DNA of 64,000 bases from Phycicoccus sonneratiae (GTDB lineage Bacteria > Actinomycetota > Actinomycetes > Actinomycetales > Dermatophilaceae): contig NZ_JAFDVD010000015.1 of the NCBI RefSeq assembly GCF_016887965.1, positions 62,001 through 126,000 on the forward strand, in the 5' to 3' direction. The notes beneath the pieces are model-generated. The model made no database searches, had not been told where the DNA came from, and saw nothing but the letters and a program-made list of their open reading frames with translations. Positions 25,778 to 34,193 of this stretch are shown here, piece by piece. Numbering within the stretch: the stretch's first letter is position 1; each line of letters opens with the position of its first letter. The translations under genes were made by a program, and so were the position numbers.

Positions 25778-26578
25778 TCACCGGTAGCTCTGGACGAGGG
25801 CGGTGACGATGAGGCCCCAGCCGTCGACCATGACGAAGAGCAGGAGCTTGAAGGGCAGCGAGATGAGCGCCGGCGGCAGCATCATCATGCCCATCGACAT
25901 GAGCACCGAGCTGACGACGACGTCGATGACGAGGAACGGCACGAAGACGACGAACCCGATGATGAACGCCGACTTCAGCTCCGAGAGGACGAAGGCCGGC
26001 ACGAGGGTCGTCAGCGGCACGTCGTCGATGGACGCCGGCTTCTCCTCGCCGCTCAGCTTGACCATCGTCGCGAGCTCGGAGGGTCGGGTCTGCTCGCCCA
26101 TGAAGTCGCGCAGCGGCTCGACGGTGCGCTCGATGGCCTGCGACTGGGTGATCTCGCCCTTGAGGTAGGGCTTGACGCCCTGGTCGTTCATCTGCGACAG
26201 CACCGGCGCCATGATGAACATGCTGAGGAACAGGGCCAGGCCGACGAGCACCTGGTTCGGCGGGATCGTGGTGGTGCCCAACGCGTTCCGCGTCAGCGAC
26301 AGCACGACGATGACCTTGGTGAACGCCGTCGTGAGGATGAGCAGCGCCGGGGCGAGGGAGAGCACCGTGAGCAGGACGATGATCGTCACGGTCTGGCTCG
26401 GGGCCGCGGCGGCGGGGTCGATGTTCACCGACACGGTGCCCGGCGTGGCCGACGGGCTCGGGGTCGGCGAGGGGGCCGCGGAGGCGAGCGAGGCGCCCGG
26501 GCCCACGGTGAGGAGGAGGACCGCGGCGAGCAGCGCGAGGTGGCGCAGCCGGCGGACCAGCGCGGCGGGACTAGGCAC
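25778..26578 (-). CDS. fliP: Flagellar export gate protein FliP
   Basis: FliP is the main pore-forming subunit of the export gate. The 266-residue product starts with a hydrophobic signal-like helix (LRHLALLAAVLLLTVGPG) and a Ser/Pro linker, then the family core: LTTAFTKVIVVLSLTRNALG, PPNQVLVGLALFLSMFIMAP and the C-terminal LPFKLLLFVMVDGWGL. The GTG at 26578 overlaps the fliO stop by 8 nt, which fixes the start. Confidence 0.95.
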   Translation of the reverse strand: MPSPAALVRRLRHLALLAAVLLLTVGPGASLASAAPSPTPSPSATPGTVSVNIDPAAAAPSQTVTIIVLLTVLSLAPALLILTTAFTKVIVVLSLTRNALGTTTIPPNQVLVGLALFLSMFIMAPVLSQMNDQGVKPYLKGEITQSQAIERTVEPLRDFMGEQTRPSELATMVKLSGEEKPASIDDVPLTTLVPAFVLSELKSAFIIGFVVFVPFLVIDVVVSSVLMSMGMMMLPPALISLPFKLLLFVMVDGWGLIVTALVQSYR

Positions 26579-27140
26579 GGCCGCCCTTGATCGCCCCGAC
26601 GACGAGGGTCGCCGCGTTCCACGGCCACCCGGTCGGTGCTGAGGCGACGTGCGTGCCGGGGGCGTGGGGCGACGGGTGGGCCGGCAGGCGCAGCCGCGAC
26701 GGGTGCGAGCGCTCCATCGCCCGGCGCTCGGCGCGGGTGGCCGGCACGAGGGTGAGCGGCGCCGGCGACTCGGCGGCCGCCGTGCGCGCGGCGAGGACCG
26801 CGGCGAAGTCGCGCTCGGGCGCGGCCGGGTGGTCGTCGTCATCGGCCGTGGCGGGCGCCGCGGCCGGCGCCGGCACGGGGTCGAGCTCGCGCAGGACCGA
26901 CACCTGCTGGTCGGTGACGCCGAGGACGAGGACCTGCTCGCCGACCCGGACGACGTGGAGGGCGGACCCGCGGCTCAGGGCGCGACGCGACAGCAGCTCG
27001 ACCTCGACCCCGGTGCGACCGCCGACCGTGCCACCGACCCCGCGCTTGCGCGCCCAGCGGGCGAGCATGACGAGGAGGGTGAGGACGACGCCGAGGGAGA
27101 CGAGCAGCCTCAGCACCGCGAGCACCGTGGATCCGTCCAT
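26571..27140 (-). CDS. fliO: Flagellar biosynthesis protein FliO
   Basis: FliO assists assembly of the FliP ring. The 189-residue product has one N-terminal membrane helix (AVLRLLVSLGVVLTLLVML), a basic stop (RWARKR) and the FliO core with RRALSRGSALHVVRVGEQVLVLGVT (given in part: SRGSALHVVRVGEQVLVLG). The C-terminal half is low-complexity Ala/Pro sequence. It begins within the fliN stop (TGATG). Confidence 0.9.
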   Translation of the reverse strand: MDGSTVLAVLRLLVSLGVVLTLLVMLARWARKRGVGGTVGGRTGVEVELLSRRALSRGSALHVVRVGEQVLVLGVTDQQVSVLRELDPVPAPAAAPATADDDDHPAAPERDFAAVLAARTAAAESPAPLTLVPATRAERRAMERSHPSRLRLPAHPSPHAPGTHVASAPTGWPWNAATLVVGAIKGGRA

Positions 27141-27577
27141 CAGGCGCCGAGCCCCACGGCGGGGTCGGAGCTGACGACCTCGGTGATCCGCACGGCGTAC
27201 TCGTCGTCGACGACGACGACCTCGCCGCGCGCCATGAGCGTGCCGTTGACCAGCACGTCGACGGGGCTGCCGGCCGGGCGGTCGAGCTCGACGACGGCGC
27301 CGGGCGCCAGGCCGAGCACCTCGCGCACGGTCATCCGGCTGCGGCCCAGCTCGACGCTGATGCCGAGCTCGACCTCGCGGAGCAGCTGGAGGCGGCGCGG
27401 GTCGATGGCCGCCGGGGCCCCGCCGGCGGAGGGGGTGGCCGTCGGGGTGCCGGCCACCGGCGTGCCCGTCGGCGTGGCCACCGGTGCGGCTGGTGCGGGC
27501 TCGACCGGCGCGACGGGCGACGCGGCGAACTCGCTCTCGACGGCGAACGGGTCCTGGGGGGCGTCGGGGAAGGTCAT
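27140..27577 (-). CDS. fliN: Flagellar motor switch protein FliN
   Basis: FliN is the C-ring subunit that, with FliM and FliG, sets rotation direction and aids export. The 145-residue product has a disordered Pro/Thr-rich N terminus and a SpoA-like C-terminal domain with ELGRSRMTVREVLGLAPGAV and DVLVNGTLMARGEVVVVDD. It follows fliM by 29 nt. Confidence 0.95.
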   Translation of the reverse strand: MTFPDAPQDPFAVESEFAASPVAPVEPAPAAPVATPTGTPVAGTPTATPSAGGAPAAIDPRRLQLLREVELGISVELGRSRMTVREVLGLAPGAVVELDRPAGSPVDVLVNGTLMARGEVVVVDDEYAVRITEVVSSDPAVGLGA

Positions 27578-27606
27578 GGGGGGTCCTTGCGTCGGGGTCG
27601 GGCGGG

Positions 27607-28482
27607 TCAGGGGACGATCTGGACGGCGAGGCGCCGGCCGTGGCTACCGGGAGTGGCGCGGGCGACGCGGACGCCGCCGGTCGAGACGAGCAGCGGGTCG
27701 TGGACGCGGTGGCGCAGGGGCACGAGGTCGCCGGCGGTCAGCGCGAAGACCTCGCCCGAGGTGAGCGTGACCTCGCGGAACGCGACGCGGACGTCGACCT
27801 CGACCTGGCCGAGCCGGTCGGTGACGACGCGGCGGGTGTGGGCGGCCCGCTCCCCCGCCGCGGCGTCCTCGTCCTCGGCGACCCGGTCGAGGGTGGTCAG
27901 CAGCGGGGTGAGGGTGCTCAGCGTGAGGCAGACCGACAGCGGGACGGCCCGCTCGAAGACGGTGACCTCGACGTCGATGGTGACGACCGGGTCGGTCGCC
28001 CGCGCGATCTGGTGGAAGCGGGTCGTCGTCTCGAGGCCGGTCTGGGCCACGGGCAGGTCGCCGATGACGGTGAAGGCGAACGGCAGCTCGGCGGCGAGCT
28101 GGCCGACGAGCTGCTCGGCGAGCGCGACCTCGATCTCGGTGAGGGGGCGCTCGGGCTGCTCCCCCGTGCCCGCGCCGCCGAGCAGCCGGTCGAGGAAGCC
28201 CATCGCGTCACCGAGGGCGAGCTGGAGGTGACCACCGCCCGGGAGGCCCTCGACGGACAGGGCACCGAGGACGCTCGGGCGCGCGAGAGCGTCGAGGTAC
28301 TCGCCGTACGTGCGCTGGCCGAGGCCGGCCACCCGGGCGGTGACGATCGTGCGGAGTCCGGTCGAGAGCACGGTCGAGACCCGTCGTGCATAGGTCTCGG
28401 CGACGACCTGCAGCGCCTGCTCCCGCTGACGGGAGAGGCGGTCCGGGCTGCGGAAGTCGTACGCGGCGGGCTCCACACTCAC
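27607..28482 (-). CDS. fliM: Flagellar motor switch protein FliM
   Basis: FliM is the C-ring protein that binds CheY-P. The 291-residue product has a short N-terminal segment (EPAAYDFRSPDRLSRQREQ), a CheC-like middle domain (about 45-215, with GGAGTGEQPERPLTEIE) and a C-terminal SpoA domain (GQVEVDVRVAFREVTLTSGE). The usual longer frame would begin upstream of a strong sigma-28 site, so I place the start at GTG 28482, 8 nt beyond that -10 box. This implies a leaderless mRNA, in the same geometry as flgN. Confidence 0.93.
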   Translation of the reverse strand: MSVEPAAYDFRSPDRLSRQREQALQVVAETYARRVSTVLSTGLRTIVTARVAGLGQRTYGEYLDALARPSVLGALSVEGLPGGGHLQLALGDAMGFLDRLLGGAGTGEQPERPLTEIEVALAEQLVGQLAAELPFAFTVIGDLPVAQTGLETTTRFHQIARATDPVVTIDVEVTVFERAVPLSVCLTLSTLTPLLTTLDRVAEDEDAAAGERAAHTRRVVTDRLGQVEVDVRVAFREVTLTSGEVFALTAGDLVPLRHRVHDPLLVSTGGVRVARATPGSHGRRLAVQIVP

Positions 28483-28487
28483 GGCCT

Positions 28488-28518
28488 CCCCATCGGCACC
28501 ACCCACGGGGACTGAAGG
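28488..28518 (-). promoter_or_regulatory. Sigma-28-type promoter of fliM
   Basis: On the minus strand CCTTCAGTC (28518-28510), 12 bp, and GCCGATGGGG (28497-28488). The GTG of fliM begins 8 nt after the GCCGATGG core, where the transcript should start. Confidence 0.75.
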
Positions 28519-28590
28519 CACCGGGGCGCGTGGCCCGAGGGTCCGGCCGTTCGGCCGATGCCGGGCACCCGCCCGGCGGAGCGGGCCGCG

Positions 28591-29058
28591 CTACTGCATG
28601 ACGAACTCGGTGACGTAGACGTCGAGGACGTCGCCGTCGTACCGCTTCTCGATCTCCGTCGTCAGCGCCTTGACCGCGGCCGCGCGCTGCTTCGGCACGA
28701 GCATCTGGTCGTAGGTGTGCTGGCCGAGGATGGTGATCGCCGCGTCGCGCGCCTTGGCGCCGTTGACGCCCTCGCTGCCGGCGGCGGCGTTGGCCTCCTC
28801 GGTCACCTCGAGCGACAGGCCGATCTTGAGGTAGCGGCCGTCGGAGAGGTTGAGGGTCATCGACTCGAGGTCGACCACCGGCCCGCTCTCGACGACCGGC
28901 TCGGCGGCCTTGTCCTCGCCGGAGGAGCCCTTGAGGAAGTACCACCCGCCGCCGCCGGCCAGGGCGAGGACGACGACGATGACGAGCAGCAGCGGCTTCT
29001 TCTTCTTCGCCGGCTCGGCGGCGGCGGCCGCGGGCGCGGCGGCGGTGGCGGTGCTCAT
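28591..29058 (-). CDS. fliL: Flagellar basal body-associated protein FliL
   Basis: FliL surrounds the stator and supports torque. The 155-residue product has an N-terminal basic stretch (EPAKKKKP), a single membrane helix (LLLVIVVVLALAGGGGWYFL) and a periplasmic-type domain with LNLSDGRYLKIGLSLEVTE and the ALTTEIEKRYDGDVLDVYVTEF ending (shown in part). The start overlaps the motB stop (ATGA). Confidence 0.94.
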   Translation of the reverse strand: MSTATAAAPAAAAAEPAKKKKPLLLVIVVVLALAGGGGWYFLKGSSGEDKAAEPVVESGPVVDLESMTLNLSDGRYLKIGLSLEVTEEANAAAGSEGVNGAKARDAAITILGQHTYDQMLVPKQRAAAVKALTTEIEKRYDGDVLDVYVTEFVMQ

Positions 29059-29963
29059 CGGGTGCCTCCTGAGGGGGACGCGGACTGCGTGGACGGGGTG
29101 GACGCGGACGAGATGCTGGCCGCGACCGACGCGGACGGGTCGGTCGAGTGCACGACGACGGCGACCCGGCGGTTGCGCGCCCGGCCGGCGCTCGTGTCGT
29201 TCGACGCGAGGGGCCGCTGGTCGGCGTACCCGGCGGCCGAGAGGTGCGACCCGCGGACGCGCTGGGCCAGCAGGTACTGGAGGACGGTCGTCGCCCGGGC
29301 CGTGGACAGCTCCCAGTTCGACCGGTAGACGCCGCCCGCCGGGACGTCGTCGGTGTGCCCCTCGACGGTCAGCTGGTTGTCGAGCCCGCGCAGCGTCGGG
29401 GCGACGGCGGAGAGGACCTTGCGACCCTCGGGCCGCAACGTCGCCTCACCGGCGTCGAAGAGCACGCGGTCCGAGACGATGTCGACGACGAGGCCGTCGT
29501 CGCGCACCTCGAAGTGCACGGCGTTCTGCAGGCCCTTGGCGGTCAGCGCCTTGACGAGCTTGGCACGCACGTCGGCGAGCTGGTCGCGGGCGGTGTTGTC
29601 GCCGTCCTTGCTGCCGCTGCCGCCCTTGGCGCCGTTCGTCGGCTCGGTGACGATGTCGCTCGCGACCTGCGGGGCGACCGGGGCGATCGCCTGGATGGCC
29701 GAGTCGACCGACGTGCCGTCGAGCAGGCCCTGCGTGTGGTTCGTGATCGCCGGGGCGCCGAAGTCCTCCTGGAGGCCCGAGGACAGGGCGAGCAGCTTCT
29801 GCTGGTCGACCTGGCTGATCGCGAAGAGCACGATGAACAGGGCCATGAGTAGGGTGATCATGTCCGCGTAGCTGAGCAGCCAGCGCTCGGCGTTCTCGTG
29901 CCCGCCCTCGTGCTCCTCCTCGTGCTGGCGCCGCCGCTTGCCGGAGGGGCCGGGGCCGCTCAC
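29055..29963 (-). CDS. motB: Flagellar stator protein MotB
   Basis: MotB anchors the stator to peptidoglycan. The 302-residue product has the membrane helix with the proton-carrying aspartate (WLLSYADMITLLMALFIVLF) and an OmpA-like peptidoglycan-binding domain: LTVEGHTDDVPAG and NWELSTARATTVLQYLL. The C-terminal tail is a Ser/Ala-rich extension. It begins in the motA stop codon. Confidence 0.96.
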   Translation of the reverse strand: MSGPGPSGKRRRQHEEEHEGGHENAERWLLSYADMITLLMALFIVLFAISQVDQQKLLALSSGLQEDFGAPAITNHTQGLLDGTSVDSAIQAIAPVAPQVASDIVTEPTNGAKGGSGSKDGDNTARDQLADVRAKLVKALTAKGLQNAVHFEVRDDGLVVDIVSDRVLFDAGEATLRPEGRKVLSAVAPTLRGLDNQLTVEGHTDDVPAGGVYRSNWELSTARATTVLQYLLAQRVRGSHLSAAGYADQRPLASNDTSAGRARNRRVAVVVHSTDPSASVAASISSASTPSTQSASPSGGTR

Positions 29964-30730
29964 GCCGCGTCCTCGAGCGGGGCCGGGTCACCGGCGATGA
30001 CGGCGCGCAGCCGCTTCTCGACGACGCGCGGGCTCGTGCCGGCCTGGATGGACATGACGCCCTCGAGGACCATCTCGAGGTGGGCGACCTCGGCCTCGCT
30101 GATCCGCTTGAGCTTGCTCGAGAACGGCAGCCAGAGGACGTTGGCGCTCATGACGCCCCAGAGCGTCGCGACGAACGCGCCGGCGATGAGGTGGCCGAGC
30201 TCCTCGGGCTTGTCGAGGTTGCTCAACACGTGGATGAGGCCGATGACGGTGCCGATGATGCCGATCGTCGGGGCGTAGCCGCCCATGTCGGCGAAGAACT
30301 TGATGCCGAGGTGGTCGGTCTTCTTGCGCGTCTTGATCCGGGCGGCGAGGACGTCGTAGATCTCGTCGGCGTCGGTGCCGTCGACCGTCATCTCCAGGCC
30401 CTCGCGCAGGAACGGGTCCTCGGCGTTGCGCGCCTTCTCCTCGAGGGCGAGCAGGCCCTCGCGGCGGGCGACGTCGGCGAGCGCGATGAGCTCGGCGACC
30501 GCCTCGTCGCTCTTCGGGGGCTTGGCCGTGAAGGCCTTGACGAGCTGCTTGACGATGATCATCGCGTCGGCGAGGTAGCCACCGGAGACGGCGGCACCGA
30601 TGGAGCCGACGAAGACGAGGATGATCGGCGGGATGAGGATGATCGAGGTCGGCGAGGCCCCCTCCATGATGAGGGAGGCGAAGACCGCGCCGAAGACGAG
30701 GATGACCCCGCCGATGGTCGCGAGCTCCAT
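29960..30730 (-). CDS. motA: Flagellar stator protein MotA
   Basis: MotA is the proton-channel subunit of the stator. The 256-residue product has four membrane helices, the cytoplasmic charged loop with REGLLALEEKARNAEDPFLREG (shown in part) and the conserved FFADMGGYAPTIGIIGTVIG segment containing the prolines that act in torque generation. It follows flbD directly, one base after its stop. Confidence 0.96.
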   Translation of the reverse strand: MELATIGGVILVFGAVFASLIMEGASPTSIILIPPIILVFVGSIGAAVSGGYLADAMIIVKQLVKAFTAKPPKSDEAVAELIALADVARREGLLALEEKARNAEDPFLREGLEMTVDGTDADEIYDVLAARIKTRKKTDHLGIKFFADMGGYAPTIGIIGTVIGLIHVLSNLDKPEELGHLIAGAFVATLWGVMSANVLWLPFSSKLKRISEAEVAHLEMVLEGVMSIQAGTSPRVVEKRLRAVIAGDPAPLEDAA

Positions 30731-30731
30731 G

Positions 30732-31001
30732 TCAGTCCTCCATGCCCCGGACGGCGCGGAGGGCGGCCCGGCCGGCGCTCGGGCGTGACCCCGGCTGTCC
30801 GGTCCCCGACTCCTCGGCGGCGGTGAGGACGGACGCGCGGGCGTTGCGCATCAGCGCGACGACGTCGTCGAGCGTCTCCTGCACGACGTAGCGGGACCCC
30901 GTGACGAGGAGGACGACCGTGTCGGGCGTCTCGTCGACACGCTCGATGAGGTCGGGGTTGAGCCCGAAGCGCGTGCCGTTGCGGCGGGTGAGGATGATCA
31001 T
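30732..31001 (-). CDS. flbD: FlbD-family flagellar protein
   Basis: The product has 89 residues. The first 60 are the FlbD family: MIILTRRNGTRFGLNPDLIE then VLLVTGSRYVVQETLDDVV. FlbD is regularly found between flgE and motA in Gram-positive flagellar operons; its role is not defined. The remaining 30 residues are a disordered tail. ATG 31001 begins the conserved sequence and has a sigma-28 site about 55 bp upstream. Confidence 0.92.
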   Translation of the reverse strand: MIILTRRNGTRFGLNPDLIERVDETPDTVVLLVTGSRYVVQETLDDVVALMRNARASVLTAAEESGTGQPGSRPSAGRAALRAVRGMED

Positions 31002-31055
31002 GGGGGCGGGTCCGTCCTGGGCGATCTGCGCACGCCGTCCGTGACGTGTCGCAGT

Positions 31056-31086
31056 ACCCATCGGCAGGCGGGACCAGGACTTGAGG
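31056..31086 (-). promoter_or_regulatory. Sigma-28-type promoter of flbD-motA-motB-fliL
   Basis: On the minus strand CCTCAAGTC (31086-31078), 12 bp, and GCCGATGGGT (31065-31056). It lies in the flgE-flbD gap and would drive the stator genes separately from the hook genes, with a leader of about 48 nt. Confidence 0.8.
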
Positions 31087-31224
31087 GGATCGGGGTCCCC
31101 TCCCGGGGACGGGGTGGCCCCCTCCGGCGCCGCGTCGCCCGGTCCCGGGGCGACGGCGCACGGGCGCGGGCCCGCCCCGGGGTGGGGCGGGCCCGCGGGC
31201 TCGTCGGTCACGTGGTGGCTCCGG

Positions 31225-32451
31225 TCAGCGCTTGAGGTTGACGAGGTCCTGGAGGATCTCGTCGGAGGCGCTGACGACGCGCGAGTTGGCCTGGAAGCCG
31301 CGCTGGATCATCACGAGGTTGGTGAACTCCTGGGCGAGGTCGACGTTGCTCATCTCGAGGCGGCCGGCCGCGATCGAGCCGCGCCCGCCGGTGCCCGGGA
31401 CGCCGATGGCCGGCTGGCCCGAGGCCGCCGAGACCCGGAACGAGGAGTCGCCGGCCTTCTCGAGGCCCTCGGGGTTGCCGAAGAACGCGAGGGCGACCTG
31501 GCCGAGGGACTGGGTGCGGCCGTTGGAGAACGATCCGGTGATGACGCCGTCGGCGCCGACGCCCCAGCTCTGCAGGGTGCCGGCGGACGAGCCGTCCTGC
31601 CCGCGGAGGGTCGCCGTGCTCGCCCCGGCGTACTGGGTGAGCGGCGTGCCGTCGCCGGCGAGGTTGATCGCGACGTCGCCGGGGAAGACGTAGCCGGCCG
31701 AGGCGAGGGAGGCGTTGGTCATCGCCACCGAGCCCGGGGTGAAGGCCATCGTCGTCGAGTCCCAGGTGAGCGTCGCCGAGCCGACGGTCGTCGTGGCGCC
31801 CCCCGACCCGGCGACGGTCGCCGCCGCGGTCCAGGTGTCGGGGCCGGTCTTGGTGTAGGTCAGCGTGACCGGGATGCTGCGACCGGTCTGGTCGAAGACG
31901 TCGATGCCGTTGACGACCGTGGCACCGACGGCCGCGTCGGCCGAGAGGTTGCCGCCGGCGTCGACCGCGGTCGTCGGGGTCGGCGCCATGATGAGACCGG
32001 TCGGCACGCGCAGCCCGGTCGTCGAGGTGCCGGTGTTGATCTTGCCGTCGACGGCCAGCCAGCCCTGCACCACACCGCCGTTCGGCGAGACGAGGTTGCC
32101 CTGGCCGTCGAGCGAGAAGGCTCCGGCGCGGCTGTACACGAGCGAGCCGGCCTGCTGGACCATGAAGAACCCGTCGCCGGAGATCATGAGGTCGCTCGGG
32201 CGGTTGGTCGTCTGGGCGCTGCCCTGGCTGAAGTTCGTCGCGATGCCCGCGACCTGCACGCCGAGGCCGACCTGCGCCGGGTTGACCCCGCCGCCGCCGG
32301 CGCGCAGGGCCTGGCTGAGGGTGTCCTGGAACTGGGTCTGGCTGGACTTGAAGCCGGCGGTGTTGACGTTGGCGATGTTGTTGCCGATGACGTCCATCGC
32401 GGTCTGGTGGCTGCGCATGCCGGTGACGGCGGAGAAGAGCGAGCGGAGCAT
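31225..32451 (-). CDS. flgE: Flagellar hook protein FlgE
   Basis: FlgE polymerises into the hook. The 408-residue product has the rod/hook N-terminal motif (MLRSLFSAVTGMRSHQTAMD, GNNIANVNTAGFKSS), a variable Thr/Gly-rich middle and the C-terminal motif (NVDLAQEFTNLVMIQRGFQA) with heptad character. The length is usual. An AAGGACC ribosome site precedes the ATG. Confidence 0.96.
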   Translation of the reverse strand: MLRSLFSAVTGMRSHQTAMDVIGNNIANVNTAGFKSSQTQFQDTLSQALRAGGGGVNPAQVGLGVQVAGIATNFSQGSAQTTNRPSDLMISGDGFFMVQQAGSLVYSRAGAFSLDGQGNLVSPNGGVVQGWLAVDGKINTGTSTTGLRVPTGLIMAPTPTTAVDAGGNLSADAAVGATVVNGIDVFDQTGRSIPVTLTYTKTGPDTWTAAATVAGSGGATTTVGSATLTWDSTTMAFTPGSVAMTNASLASAGYVFPGDVAINLAGDGTPLTQYAGASTATLRGQDGSSAGTLQSWGVGADGVITGSFSNGRTQSLGQVALAFFGNPEGLEKAGDSSFRVSAASGQPAIGVPGTGGRGSIAAGRLEMSNVDLAQEFTNLVMIQRGFQANSRVVSASDEILQDLVNLKR

Positions 32452-32518
32452 GGTGGGTCCTTCGGGTCTGGGGGCTGGGGGTCTGGGGGGTCTCGGGGTT
32501 CGGGTGGGGCGGTGCGGC

Positions 32519-32947
32519 TCAGGCCGAGCCGTGCTGGGCGACGCGGGAGACGAGGGACAGGGGGACCTCGTCCTTGCCGATGACGAGGAGCGGTCCGGTG
32601 GAGTCGAGCCGGACGGCGGTCACCGCGCCGGTCTTCGTCACGCCGTCGACCGTCCAGGTGACGTCCTGGCCGACGAGGGCGAGCGCGCTCAGGCTGTTCT
32701 GGCCGCCGATGAGCGCCATGTTCTGGCTGACGAGCTGGTTGACGCTCTCGACCATCTGCATCTGCGCGGTCTGGGCCATGAAGGCCGCGCTGTCCATCGG
32801 CTTGCTCGGGTCCTGGTACTTCAGCTGGGCGACGAGCAGCTTGAGGAAGGCGTCGGTGCCGATGGCCGAGCCGCCGGTCGTGGCGGTCGCGCCGGAGGCC
32901 GCGGCTGCGGCTGCGGCGGCCGCGGCGCCGGTGTTGATCGTGGTCAC
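32519..32947 (-). CDS. flgD: Hook capping protein FlgD
   Basis: FlgD caps the growing hook. The 142-residue product starts with an Ala run, then the family signature TDAFLKLLVAQLKYQDPSKPMD and FMAQTAQMQMVESVNQL (shown in part). It is short: only the N-terminal half plus a small C-terminal domain (ALVGQDVTW) is present, as in many actinobacteria. It starts with GTG 4 nt after fliK. Confidence 0.94.
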   Translation of the reverse strand: MTTINTGAAAAAAAAAASGATATTGGSAIGTDAFLKLLVAQLKYQDPSKPMDSAAFMAQTAQMQMVESVNQLVSQNMALIGGQNSLSALALVGQDVTWTVDGVTKTGAVTAVRLDSTGPLLVIGKDEVPLSLVSRVAQHGSA

Positions 32948-32951
32948 GAGG

Positions 32952-34193
32952 TCACATCCTCAGGTCGAGTCGGGTGTCGGGTCGGTGGCGGGCCGGGGCG
33001 ACCGGCGGCGCTGCGGGTGGCTCCGGGCCGTGTCGCGAACCGGGGCGGTCGGGGGTCGCGGCGAGCGGGCGGCGCTCCTCCGGGCCGGGGCCCGGGTGCT
33101 GCCGGGGGTCGCCGCCGGTGGCGACGTCGAGCTGGGTGGCCTTGAGGCCGGCGTCCTCGAGCTGGGTCCGCAGCTGGCCGAGCCCGTCGCGCAGGGCCTC
33201 GCGGGTGCCGGGGTCGGCGGCCACGAGGTGCAGGCGGACCTCGTCGCCGGAGACCGCGAGCCGGACGTGCACGGGGCCGAGGCCGTCGGGGTCGAGGCGG
33301 ACGGTCAGCTGGTGGGTGTCGTCCGGGCCGGTGAGCAGCGGCGTGACGGCCGTGACGACCTGGGTGTGCACCGGCGGGGGCGCGAGGGCCGGGGCCGGGG
33401 CGGTCGTCGGGGCGACGGGTGCGGCCGGGGCCGTCGGGGCGGTCGGCGGCGTCGGGCCGACCAGCTGGAGGGGTGTGGGCGTGGAGTCGGGCTGGGGAGC
33501 GCCGGCGGGGGCCGGGACCGGCTGTGCCGCAGGGACGTCCGCGGTGGGGAGGTCGCCGGCTGGCATCCGGACGACGACGGGGTCACCGTCGAAGCGGGGG
33601 GTGTGCGTCCCGTGGCCCGCGCCCGACGGGGTCGGCACCGGCGCGCCCGGCTCCCCGGCGGCGACGCCGGTCGGCGCGGTCGGCTCGGTGGGCGCGGTCG
33701 GAACGGACACGGTCGTCGGGCTCTGCACCACCGGACGTCCAAGACTCGACACATTCGTCGGTTCCTGGACACCCTGGGGCAGGGGCTGCACGTCCGGACG
33801 TCCGAGATTCGACACATCCGTCGAGTTCTGCACGTCAGCGGGCACGGCGGCGACCGTCGGCGCGCCGGCGTCCGAACGTCCACCATTCGACACATTCGTC
33901 GATTCCTGGACACCCTGGGGCAGGGGCTGCACGTCCGGACGTCCAAGATTCGACACATTCGTCGAGTTCTGCACGTCAGCGGGCGCGACGGGGGCGGTGG
34001 GGGTCGACGGCCCGGGCTCCGACGGGTCCGCCTCGCCCGATCCGTCGGACACCGGCTCGTCGGCCTCGGCCTCGGGCTCGGCGTGCGTGCGCAGGACCCG
34101 GGCGAAGGCCGCGCCGTCGGCGGACCGGGCCGGGCGAGCGGCCGGGGCCGCGGCGGCAGCAGCCGGAGCGGCGGGGACGACGACGGCGCTCAT
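32952..34193 (-). CDS. fliK: Flagellar hook-length control protein FliK with in-frame repeats
   Basis: FliK measures hook length and triggers the FlhB switch. The C-terminal domain is recognisable: LTVRLDPDGLGPVHVRLAVS then VRLHLVAADPGTREALRDGL and LRTQLEDAGL. The N-terminal two thirds are Pro/Ala/Thr-rich and disordered. Within it a 47-codon unit is tandemly duplicated (PADVQNSTNVSNLGRPDVQ and its partner GVQESTNVSNGGRSD), encoded by four copies of a hairpin repeat also found at 54.7 kb. The ATG overlaps the hydrolase stop (ATGA). Disordered insertions are tolerated in FliK, which may explain their presence. Confidence 0.9.
   Translation of the reverse strand: MSAVVVPAAPAAAAAAPAARPARSADGAAFARVLRTHAEPEAEADEPVSDGSGEADPSEPGPSTPTAPVAPADVQNSTNVSNLGRPDVQPLPQGVQESTNVSNGGRSDAGAPTVAAVPADVQNSTDVSNLGRPDVQPLPQGVQEPTNVSSLGRPVVQSPTTVSVPTAPTEPTAPTGVAAGEPGAPVPTPSGAGHGTHTPRFDGDPVVVRMPAGDLPTADVPAAQPVPAPAGAPQPDSTPTPLQLVGPTPPTAPTAPAAPVAPTTAPAPALAPPPVHTQVVTAVTPLLTGPDDTHQLTVRLDPDGLGPVHVRLAVSGDEVRLHLVAADPGTREALRDGLGQLRTQLEDAGLKATQLDVATGGDPRQHPGPGPEERRPLAATPDRPGSRHGPEPPAAPPVAPARHRPDTRLDLRM
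33736..33974. repeat. Four copies of a dispersed hairpin repeat inside fliK
   Basis: Copies start at 33736, 33799, 33877 and 33940. Each has the core CGACACATTCGTCG (or one base off), flanked by CGTCC on the left and CTGGAC or CTGCACG on the right. The spacing is 63, 78 and 63 bp, so a 141-bp pair has been duplicated, always in multiples of three. The arms TTCGAC and GTCGAA can pair around a 6-nt loop in the best copy. Confidence 0.8.

Noticed and set aside
33736-33974. Repeats in fliK as a CRISPR array
   Set aside because: Units are unequally spaced (63, 78, 63 bp), the intervening sequence is itself duplicated, and all lie in frame in a gene.
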